Source of the DNA: Verrucomicrobiota bacterium
GTDB taxonomy: Bacteria > Verrucomicrobiota > Verrucomicrobiia > Opitutales > JABDGR01
NCBI GenBank assembly: GCA_013285985.1
Contig: JABDGR010000007.1
Span: forward strand, 1 to 42,061
Reading direction: 5' to 3'
DNA: 42,061 bases
Each line of letters begins with the position of its first letter. Positions within the stretch are counted from its first letter, which is position 1. This document shows positions 8,652 through 15,251 of this stretch, piece after piece. Position numbers and translations under genes: made by a program. The notes beneath the pieces were generated by a model, which was not told where the DNA came from, searched no databases, and saw only the letters and a list, made by a program, of their open reading frames with translations.

Positions 8652-9705
8652 TGGGAGCCTCCGTTTTTGCGTCGGGTTTTGCCTCGGGCTTGTTTTCGTA
8701 TTTGACCATCAGGCCAAAGAGGCCCAGCCAGCGCCCGTCCAGCGCGGCTAATTCCACGCCCGGCCCGGCCTCGATGCCGAGGGAGCGCAGCCAGGCGGGG
8801 TATTCCGGGGTGAGCGTCTCGATGCCCAGGGTGCGCGCGAGCAGGCCGCCCATCCAGGAAAGATTTTTCGGCAGCATGCTCAGGTGGATTTGCCCGATTG
8901 TCTGCCCGGTCTGCACTTCGTAAAAACCGGTGGACGACTGCAGTTCCTTCAGCGTCTTTTTGAGCAGCGTCGGCCCCATTTCCGTAAAGTCGAAGGTGTT
9001 GGAATAAAAAAGTTTTTTGGCGGACTCCTCGTCCTTCAAGCCCAGCTCCTGCTGCACAATGGGAAACATGTGGTTGAGGCCCTGGGGGATGGGCCGGGCC
9101 AGGTCGAGCTGGTTGCCGCGCAAAATAAAGACCTGCGAATTTTCCTGGGTGATTTCGAGCAGCAGCGTTGGTGCTTTGATGCCCTCCGCTTCCAGGAGAC
9201 TCCCCATGCCGGCAATGGTGGCGACGCTGCCCAACTCCAGCCGGTGTGGGTAGACTCCCGCACTGACGAGGAATTGCTGCCGCTCGCGGAATTCCTCCAG
9301 CGGTGCTCCGCAAAAAACCAACTCCTTCGAATAGCCGGATTCCGGGGTGGCGGACTGGCCGCTTTCGGCGTTCATCACCGCGATCATGTTTTTTGTCGCA
9401 TCCACCTGAAATTGCGAACGGATGTACTCGGCCAGAAAGGCGACGTCCTTGGCCTTGGCCGGGTTCTCCATTGTACTGCGGCGCACGAATCGGTTGATCG
9501 GATAGGCGGATGCCACCGTCTGGGCGTAATGCCCTGAGGGTAAATCCATCAACTCACTGACCACTGCGCCTAATTCATCGACCGTGCCGGTGGGTATTTC
9601 CTTCACGGCTTCAATGACCAGTGGTGGTTCCAGGTTCGAAACCCGTGCAGCCAGCACCGAATACTCGGAAACTTCCAGAAAAAGCGCCTTGCGGGATTTG
9701 GCCAT
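8638..9705 (-). CDS. pilM: PilM-like actin-fold pilus assembly ATPase
   Basis: 355 residues, cytoplasmic, with no membrane segment. It resembles PilM, an FtsA/actin-like protein that binds the N-terminal tail of PilN and anchors the alignment complex on the cytoplasmic side. The N-terminal KALFLEVSEYSVLAARVSN resembles the first phosphate-binding strand pair, and the length fits. First gene of the pilMNOPQ operon; ATG at 9705 is preceded by a purine-rich GGGGGTG at suitable distance. The usual PilM opening (VGIDIGSSSVK) is replaced by FLEVSEYSV, so nucleotide binding may be weakened. The pilus motor genes (pilB, pilT, pilC, pilD) are not in this window. Confidence 0.75.
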   Translation of the reverse strand: MAKSRKALFLEVSEYSVLAARVSNLEPPLVIEAVKEIPTGTVDELGAVVSELMDLPSGHYAQTVASAYPINRFVRRSTMENPAKAKDVAFLAEYIRSQFQVDATKNMIAVMNAESGQSATPESGYSKELVFCGAPLEEFRERQQFLVSAGVYPHRLELGSVATIAGMGSLLEAEGIKAPTLLLEITQENSQVFILRGNQLDLARPIPQGLNHMFPIVQQELGLKDEESAKKLFYSNTFDFTEMGPTLLKKTLKELQSSTGFYEVQTGQTIGQIHLSMLPKNLSWMGGLLARTLGIETLTPEYPAWLRSLGIEAGPGVELAALDGRWLGLFGLMVKYENKPEAKPDAKTEAPSARA

Positions 9706-10005
9706 GATTGCACCCCCAGTTTAAGCTCCGCAGATACCCTTTTCGAGCACCGCCAACGGTTTTCACGAAAGAGGGAAATACCGAGCCGCCAACTGGATAG
9801 CACGACTAGGATACCCAGCATACCCGGCAATTCACAAGACAAAAAAGGGCGGCTAGTCACCAGGTCAATTTGGGGAAAGACCCCAGGCCGTCATCCTGTC
9901 AAAGCCCGCTCGACATTGCGGCCCAACTCAATTAACGAAGCTTTGCCTTTTGCCATCGGCGGGAAATACGGAAAGCCGCCCCTTGTTTCCGTCGGAGCAC
10001 CAACT
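9706..10005. promoter_or_regulatory. Divergent intergenic region between pilM and the rhaT-like gene
   Basis: 300 bp separating two divergent transcription units, so at least one promoter for each direction is expected here. I found isolated boxes only (for example a minus-strand TTGACA), none with a matching partner at 16-18 bp. No palindrome long enough to call an operator and no convincing sigma-54 GG-N10-GC element was seen. The ORF track extends the plus gene upstream to 9916, but that N-terminal extension has no family resemblance. Confidence 0.4.
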
Positions 10006-11085
10006 ATGAATGACATTGCCCCAAATCCTCTGCTCGGAGTCGGCTTGCATGCCGTCGGGGCGGTCTTTGCCGCCAGTTGCTACACCCCGCAGAAAAAGGT
10101 CAAAGGCTGGTCGTGGCAGACCTATTGGATAGCCCAGGCGTCGTTTTGCTGGTTTCTGCTGCCAATTATCGGCGCTTTTCTGACGATTCCTGACCTCCTG
10201 GCGGTTCTGCGGGAAGCACCCACGAGCGCCATGCGCAATTCGTTTTTCCTCGGGATGGCCTATGGCATTGGTGGGACTGCCTTCGGCATTGCCATCCGTT
10301 ATATTGGCTTTTCTCTCACCTACGCCATTGCGGTCGGTCTTTCCAGCGTTCTGGGTACGCTCATTCCCCCGCTGGTTCATGGCACGCTGGGTGACACCTT
10401 GCACAAGACCGGCGCATCGTGGGTGATTGCGGGCATTGTCGTGGGCACGCTGGGCATCGCTTTCGCGGGCTGGGCGGGCCGGTTGAAGGAAAATGACCTG
10501 GCCGCGCAGGACAACCGTGGGGAGTTTTCGCTGACCAAGGGCCTGCTGATCTCGCTGCTGGCGGGTGTGCTCTCGGCGGTCTATGGCTTTGCGCTCGATG
10601 CCGGCACGCCGATTGTCGATGTGGCCGCCGCCCATGGCGCGGGCGTGTTTAAGGGCAATGTGGTTTACATTTTTTCCAACACCGGTGCGTTCGTCACCAC
10701 CGCCGTCTATTGTTTGTATCTCCATCTGCGGCACCAAACCCTTGGCGAACTGGTCGAATTGCCCGCCGGGCCGGAAAAGAGCCGCCTGCCGGTCAATTTT
10801 GCCATGGCCGCTCTCACCGGCCTATTGTGGTACGGCCAGTTCTTTTTCTACAACCTTGGCCACGTGCACATGGGGGACAAATTTGCCTTCACTAGTTGGG
10901 CCATCCACATGATCATGCTCGTGCTCTTCAGCAACCTGATGGGCGTGATGCTGCGCGAGTGGCAGCACTGCCGCCGTCTGACGCACACTACCGTCGCCCT
11001 CGCCCTGGTGGTGCTGGTCGCCGCGGTGCTGTTGCTCACCTATGGAAATTACCTCGGTGATCTCGCCGCAAAAGCCAGCGGATGA
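10006..11085 (+). CDS. rhaT: RhaT-like L-rhamnose/proton symporter family permease
   Basis: A 359-residue membrane protein with about ten hydrophobic segments, matching RhaT of the drug/metabolite transporter superfamily, which brings L-rhamnose or a related sugar in with a proton. Family signatures: HAVGAVFAASCYTPQKKVKGWSWQTYW near the N-terminus, GMAYGIGGTAFGIAIRYIGFSLTYAIAVG, and a conserved VLGTLIPPLVHG. I start it at ATG 10006, preceded by GGAG at 9 bp, rather than at the track start, because the family begins about ten residues before HAVGA. The next gene starts 7 bp after its stop. Substrate specificity cannot be read from the sequence; the neighbours suggest a modified sugar or cyclitol rather than plain rhamnose, as no rhaBAD genes are present. 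Confidence 0.85.
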   Translation: MNDIAPNPLLGVGLHAVGAVFAASCYTPQKKVKGWSWQTYWIAQASFCWFLLPIIGAFLTIPDLLAVLREAPTSAMRNSFFLGMAYGIGGTAFGIAIRYIGFSLTYAIAVGLSSVLGTLIPPLVHGTLGDTLHKTGASWVIAGIVVGTLGIAFAGWAGRLKENDLAAQDNRGEFSLTKGLLISLLAGVLSAVYGFALDAGTPIVDVAAAHGAGVFKGNVVYIFSNTGAFVTTAVYCLYLHLRHQTLGELVELPAGPEKSRLPVNFAMAALTGLLWYGQFFFYNLGHVHMGDKFAFTSWAIHMIMLVLFSNLMGVMLREWQHCRRLTHTTVALALVVLVAAVLLLTYGNYLGDLAAKASG

Positions 11086-11092
11086 TTAAGCC

Positions 11093-12148
11093 ATGTCTGT
11101 GGAAATCTCCAGCTACGATTACAGCCTGGTCGGCAAGAACAGCAAACTTGCCGAGGAAAAAGGTTTGGCCTCGGCCGAGTGGTATTCCAGCCCGATTTCC
11201 CGCAAGCGGTTGAAGGAATTGATGCAGCGGCGGGACGGGCCGGCCATCCGCGACACGTTAATCTGGTTCGCGCTCCTCAGCTTGAGTGGTTTCCTCGGTT
11301 ATCATTATTGGGGCACCTGGTGGTGCGTGCCGGCGTTTTTTGTTTATGGCGTATTGTATGGCTCGGCTTCCGATTCGCGCTGGCATGAATGTGGCCATCG
11401 CACGGCGTTCAAGACGGTCTGGATGAACGACGTCATTTATGAAATGGCCTCCTTTATGGTGTTGCGTGAGTCCACCTCCTGGCGCTGGAGCCATACCCGG
11501 CATCATACCGACACCATCATTGTCGGGCGCGACCCGGAGATTGCCGTGCCGCGTCCGCCGGACTTGGTGGGCATTGCGATGGCTTTCTTCAGCCTCAAAA
11601 GTGGGCCCAAGGAATTTCACCGGGTATTTCTGCACTGCCGCGGCCGCCTCACCGACGAGGAGGCGACGTATGTGCCCGACTCCGAACGCCCGCGGGTTTA
11701 CCGTGTCGCGCGCATCTGGGCGCTCATCTACCTTGTGACCATTGGCCTCGCTATTTATACGCGCAGCATCCTGCCGCTGATGTTCATCGGCCTGCCGTCG
11801 TTTTACGGTGCCTGGCTGCTCGTCGTCTTTGGCCTCACCCAACACGCCGGCCTCGCGGAAAATGTCTTGGACCACCGCCTCAACTGCCGGACGGTGTATA
11901 TGAATCCGGTGTTCCGCTTTGTTTACTGGAACATGAATTACCATCTGGAGCACCATATGTTCCCGATGGTGCCCTACCACAATTTGCCTGCGCTGCACGC
12001 CGAACTCAAGGCGGACCTGCCGAAGCCGTATAACGGGCTCTGGGAAACCTATCGGGAAATTATTCCCGCATTGTGGCAGCAGTCCAAAGACCCAACCTAT
12101 TTTGTCCAGCGGCAGTTGCCCCCCGGCGCCAAACCACTCCCCGGCTAA
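11093..12148 (+). CDS. Membrane non-heme di-iron oxygenase, fatty-acid-desaturase / MocD type
   Basis: 351 residues with paired hydrophobic segments (about 55-90 and 205-250) and the three histidine clusters that bind two irons: HECGH (98-102), HTRHH (134-138) and HLEHH (284-288), plus QH at 250-251. Such enzymes activate O2 to desaturate, hydroxylate or demethylate a substrate, taking electrons from a ferredoxin. The family includes fatty-acid desaturases and MocD of rhizopine catabolism. Here the gene lies 7 bp after a sugar symporter and 25 bp before a Rieske ferredoxin, and is followed by a sugar-isomerase-like gene. That setting argues for a small polar substrate, most simply an O-methyl sugar or inosamine, rather than a lipid. 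That last step is inference. Confidence 0.85.
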   Translation: MSVEISSYDYSLVGKNSKLAEEKGLASAEWYSSPISRKRLKELMQRRDGPAIRDTLIWFALLSLSGFLGYHYWGTWWCVPAFFVYGVLYGSASDSRWHECGHRTAFKTVWMNDVIYEMASFMVLRESTSWRWSHTRHHTDTIIVGRDPEIAVPRPPDLVGIAMAFFSLKSGPKEFHRVFLHCRGRLTDEEATYVPDSERPRVYRVARIWALIYLVTIGLAIYTRSILPLMFIGLPSFYGAWLLVVFGLTQHAGLAENVLDHRLNCRTVYMNPVFRFVYWNMNYHLEHHMFPMVPYHNLPALHAELKADLPKPYNGLWETYREIIPALWQQSKDPTYFVQRQLPPGAKPLPG

Positions 12149-12173
12149 TCTGTTTTTGCCAAAGACCACACTC

Positions 12174-12503
12174 ATGAAAAACGAAATTAAAGACGGCTGG
12201 GTTGACGCTTGCGCGGTTGGCGACATCGAGCCCGAGGATGTGCGTCGTTTTGACAGTGGCGGGCGTACTTTTGCGCTCTATCGTTCCAATGATAATAAAT
12301 ACTACGCCACGGATGGCTTGTGCACACATGAGCAGGTCCACCTCGCCGACGGGTTTGTCATGGACCACATCATTGAATGCCCCAAGCACAATGGCCGTTT
12401 CGATTTTACGACGGGAAAAGCCCAGGGCGCGCCGGTTTGCGTCAATTTGCAGACCTACCCGGTGAAAGTCGAAAGCGGGCGGGTGTTTATCAAACTCGGC
12501 TAA
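12174..12503 (+). CDS. Rieske-type [2Fe-2S] ferredoxin, MocE-like
   Basis: 109 residues forming a single Rieske domain: CTH at 50-52 and CPKH at 69-72 supply the two cysteines and two histidines of the cluster. It is a soluble electron carrier with no oxygenase domain and no signal peptide. Size and motif spacing match the MocE / bacterial small Rieske ferredoxins. Being directly downstream of the di-iron oxygenase (25 bp), it is the obvious electron donor for it. I use ATG 12174, since the track's longer start would run into the preceding gene. A dedicated ferredoxin reductase (MocF counterpart) is not in the window, so it must come from elsewhere in the genome. Confidence 0.9.
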   Translation: MKNEIKDGWVDACAVGDIEPEDVRRFDSGGRTFALYRSNDNKYYATDGLCTHEQVHLADGFVMDHIIECPKHNGRFDFTTGKAQGAPVCVNLQTYPVKVESGRVFIKLG

Positions 12504-12520
12504 ATACTTTCACTCCTCCG

Positions 12521-13336
12521 ATGAAAATTTTGTATTTTAGATCCGTCTGGGGTCTCGAGGATTTGCCCACGCTGGAGGAGCGTTTTGCGAAAATCAAGCG
12601 GGGCGGCTTCGACGGCGTCGAGGTGGACGTGCCGTTGGAAATGGAAGCGTGCAAGCGCGCGCGGCAATCGCTCGATAAATTGGGCCTGGCCGTCGTCGCG
12701 CAACAGTGGCGCACCAGTGGCAAAAATCCGTCGGAGCACATGGCGAGTTATGCACAGCAGTTTGAGCGGGCGCTGATATTAAAACCGCTCTACTTGAACT
12801 CCCATACCGGTTGCGACTATTTTACGCTGGAGGAAAACCTCGCCATCTTTGACCACACTGAGGCGCTGGCCAAAAAACACGGTCTGCCCGTTTATCATGA
12901 AACGCATCGTGGGCGCGCCTTGTTCAGTGTTCCCAGTACGATGCAAATACTGGCCGCCCGGCCCAAGCTGCGTTTGACCGCGGATTTCTCGCATTGGTGC
13001 TGCGTGCATGAGTCGTTACTCGAAGGACAGCAATCGTCCGTGGCGAAGGCGGCGGAGTGTTGCTACGCCATCCACGCCCGCGTCGGCCATGCCGAAGGGC
13101 CGCAGATTCCGGATCCGCGTGACCCGCTCTGGGCGCCCAACCTGCAGGCGCACCTCGCCTGGTGGAAGGTGATTGCCGCCCACCGCCGCGCCGAAGGCTG
13201 CGAAATATTGCCCATCTGCCCGGAATTCGGCCCGCCGCCGTACATGACTTTGTTGCCCAACACCAAGCAACCCATCGCCAACCTCTGGGACATCAATTGC
13301 TACATGCGGGATTGGTTGAAGGAGCGGTTGGTCTAA
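12521..13336 (+). CDS. Sugar phosphate isomerase/epimerase-like TIM-barrel protein
   Basis: 271 residues of the xylose-isomerase-like TIM-barrel superfamily (IolE, MocC, hydroxypyruvate isomerase and AP endonuclease IV belong here). Likely metal ligands occur at the usual strand ends: E127 (YHETHRGR), D155 and H158 (TADFSHWC), H185 (HARVGHAE) and E235 (CPEFGPPPY). Expected activity is isomerisation, epimerisation or dehydration of a sugar or ketocyclitol. ATG 12521 is preferred over the track's 12377, which would overlap most of the ferredoxin gene in another frame. The gap to the ferredoxin is 17 bp, so it is likely the last gene of the rhaT-like operon. Its stop overlaps the end of the opposing oxidoreductase by 4 bp. 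Confidence 0.85.
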   Translation: MKILYFRSVWGLEDLPTLEERFAKIKRGGFDGVEVDVPLEMEACKRARQSLDKLGLAVVAQQWRTSGKNPSEHMASYAQQFERALILKPLYLNSHTGCDYFTLEENLAIFDHTEALAKKHGLPVYHETHRGRALFSVPSTMQILAARPKLRLTADFSHWCCVHESLLEGQQSSVAKAAECCYAIHARVGHAEGPQIPDPRDPLWAPNLQAHLAWWKVIAAHRRAEGCEILPICPEFGPPPYMTLLPNTKQPIANLWDINCYMRDWLKERLV

Positions 13337-14616
13337 CCAACCTGATGGATTTTATCTGCAAGCGCCCGGATTTTCGCCAACACTTGCGGTAACTCGGACA
13401 AATGTGCGCGGCCGGGTGGGGTGGCCCAGGGGAGTGCGCGGGTTTCGTGGGGCCAGCGGCCGGTTTCCGCGAATTCGCGTAGCGCCGCCGGCAGACCGCA
13501 TGGCGCGGGGATGGTTCCATTCGCATGCCAATCGAGAAATTCAGCGGCGATTTTTGGAATGCCGGGCGCAGCGGCGTAGATTAAATCGTTCCATGCGACA
13601 AAAGGACGGCTATCCCGCAGCGACACGACAGGTTTTTCATATTTTCCGGCGACGTAATCAAAATAGCGGCGGAAGTTGCGCTCCTGCCAGTCGCCCTGGG
13701 TGCGCAGGTCAATTGTGTCGCGGCGGCCATCCAGCCAAAGGATTTCACAACTGTGGTCAGTGACGTAGCGCAGTTGCGCTTTCTCACAGAACAAATATTC
13801 AACGTGCCCCTCGCTTTCCGGCGGGCAGGCGTGGGTGGCGGCGAAGCGGAGCAGGACGCCTTCCGGCGTGCGCGCCTCGGCAAACACGGTGTCCGGCCCT
13901 TCAATGGCGTGCGCGTGGTAAATGCTGGAGCGCACATCGAGTACCGTGGCGAAGCCGGCGGGTTGCGAGCCGGCCCAGTGGAGAAGATTTTGCAAAAAAT
14001 GGCCCATGGCGTTGCCGACGCATGAATCGAGCAGCGGCACGGGCGAGCCCGCATGAAAAATTTTCCCCGCCCAGTCATTGCGCTGGAAATAGGCTTTCGG
14101 CCGCGGCCAGAGACCGAGGAACGCCGCCGATTGTAGTTTGCCAAATTCACCCGCGTGCAGCCGGGTCTTGAGCGCGTTTCGTGCAGGCTCGGTGATGAAG
14201 TTAAACCCAACTTCCGTGGAGCGTCGTGCATGGGTGTCCGTCACGATCATCGTTTCCAATTCCTCCCGCCAGAGAGTTGGCGGTTTCTCGAGGTAAACCG
14301 GCACGCCGCGCTCAACGCAGGCGCGGTGCATCGGCGCGTGCAGATGGATGGGTGTCGGGATCGTGACAAAATCAACTGACCCGGCGATGCCTTCCAGCAT
14401 GGCCTCGAAGCTCGGGAAAATTTTTACACCGCGTTCATTGAGACACAAATCGGCGCTTTGCGGGAGGACGCGTTCGGGCGAAGGATCACAGGTCGCCACA
14501 ACTTTGCACCGACCCTCGTGTTCGAGGCGTTGCAGCGTCAGGTGATGGTGCCGGGCGTAGCCACCAAAGCCAGTGACAGCCACGCGGAGCGGCGGATGCG
14601 GGGGAGACTCGGGCAT
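13333..14616 (-). CDS. Gfo/Idh/MocA family NAD(P)-dependent oxidoreductase
   Basis: 427 residues. The N-terminal Rossmann fold has VAVTGFGGYAR (13-22) as dinucleotide loop, VVATCDPSPER as the second strand, and YLEKPPTL (108-115) containing the conserved EKP whose lysine is catalytic. A C-terminal alpha/beta domain follows. These enzymes oxidise or reduce a hydroxyl of sugars or inositols. It is convergent with the isomerase-like gene (4-bp overlap), so it is in the same neighbourhood but not the same transcript. It may share a transcript with the prepilin gene 99 bp upstream, although a small GC-rich hairpin lies between. No signal peptide, hence cytoplasmic; many verrucomicrobial relatives are exported, this one is not. 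Confidence 0.88.
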   Translation of the reverse strand: MPESPPHPPLRVAVTGFGGYARHHHLTLQRLEHEGRCKVVATCDPSPERVLPQSADLCLNERGVKIFPSFEAMLEGIAGSVDFVTIPTPIHLHAPMHRACVERGVPVYLEKPPTLWREELETMIVTDTHARRSTEVGFNFITEPARNALKTRLHAGEFGKLQSAAFLGLWPRPKAYFQRNDWAGKIFHAGSPVPLLDSCVGNAMGHFLQNLLHWAGSQPAGFATVLDVRSSIYHAHAIEGPDTVFAEARTPEGVLLRFAATHACPPESEGHVEYLFCEKAQLRYVTDHSCEILWLDGRRDTIDLRTQGDWQERNFRRYFDYVAGKYEKPVVSLRDSRPFVAWNDLIYAAAPGIPKIAAEFLDWHANGTIPAPCGLPAALREFAETGRWPHETRALPWATPPGRAHLSELPQVLAKIRALADKIHQVG

Positions 14617-14715
14617 GGCGAAATACCAGATTTCTTTTTTAAGGCCCGCGCCGGCCTCACGCCATCTTTAATGCAAAAGCAAACTTACTCGCCCGCTGTG
14701 CCAGTTTAAATCGCC

Positions 14716-15075
14716 TCACTGCGCGAACGTCACCGTGCCAAAGGTGTTGGCGGAGATGGACAATTGGGTCGCGGACAGCACAATGGCCAGATTGGTATAA
14801 TCCTCGCCCGCGACTGGAGCGACGTTGTGCATGAGGTTGTCCGTGCTGGTTCCAATGAGGTCGGTATACACGCATTGGGTCACGGCATTTTCGAGCATGT
14901 ATTGCTGGGCGGAACTCGATATCTGGCGCAAGTTGTTGAGGACGGTCTTCGAGCGCGAATTCTGCCGCACAGCGACAAAAGTGGGGATGGCCATCGCCGC
15001 CAGCAGGCCGATGATGACGACGACAATCATGATTTCCACCAGCGTGAAGCCCCGCGTATTTCTAAGATTTTCCAT
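14716..15075 (-). CDS. Type IV prepilin-like protein (GspG/PilA-type pseudopilin)
   Basis: 119 residues with a class III leader: MENLRNTRG, cleaved before F10, then FTLVEIMIVVVIIGLLAAMAIPTF with the invariant glutamate at position +5 of the mature protein. After processing and N-methylation by a PilD peptidase it would polymerise into a pilus or pseudopilus. The C-terminal domain is short (about 85 residues) and has a single cysteine, so no disulfide loop. It is the only prepilin in the window and lies 5 kb upstream of the pilMNOPQ operon on the same strand. ATG at 15075 has no Shine-Dalgarno; a 22-bp AT-only inverted repeat abuts the start codon. Confidence 0.93.
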   Translation of the reverse strand: MENLRNTRGFTLVEIMIVVVIIGLLAAMAIPTFVAVRQNSRSKTVLNNLRQISSSAQQYMLENAVTQCVYTDLIGTSTDNLMHNVAPVAGEDYTNLAIVLSATQLSISANTFGTVTFAQ

Positions 15076-15076
15076 A

Positions 15077-15098
15077 TTTAATAAAATTTTTTATTAAA
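15077..15098. repeat. Perfect AT-only inverted repeat next to the prepilin start codon
   Basis: TTTAATAAAA-TT-TTTTATTAAA, a perfect 10-bp inverted repeat with a 2-bp centre, one base upstream of the prepilin ATG. It occupies the position of the ribosome binding site. It could be an operator, an RNA hairpin that masks the start, or an unpaired AU-rich initiation region replacing a Shine-Dalgarno. Confidence 0.8.
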
Positions 15099-15251
15099 CG
15101 GTTGCGGTGGGGCGCAGGAATTAAAGAGCGACAAATGAGTCGAAAGCTAAGCACAGACAGCATAACACTAGGGTGTATACCTTAAACAACAACCCATGGC
15201 AAGCACCGCCTTTCCATTTCCGTGTTTGTCCTTGGGTAACAGCCCCGCAAC

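Noticed and set aside
11258-12226. 322-residue minus-strand ORF opposite the di-iron oxygenase
   Set aside because: The plus-strand frame carries all three histidine boxes; the antisense frame shows no domain.
14640-14664. Terminator between the prepilin and oxidoreductase genes
   Set aside because: AGGCC-N-GGCCT pairs, but on the minus strand it is followed by an A-run, not T-run, so it is only a candidate hairpin.
15076-15251. Sigma-54 promoter for the prepilin gene
   Set aside because: rpoN is in the window and pilin genes are often sigma-54 dependent, so I looked for TGGCA-N7-TTGC; only a poor GG-N10-GC match without TGC was found.
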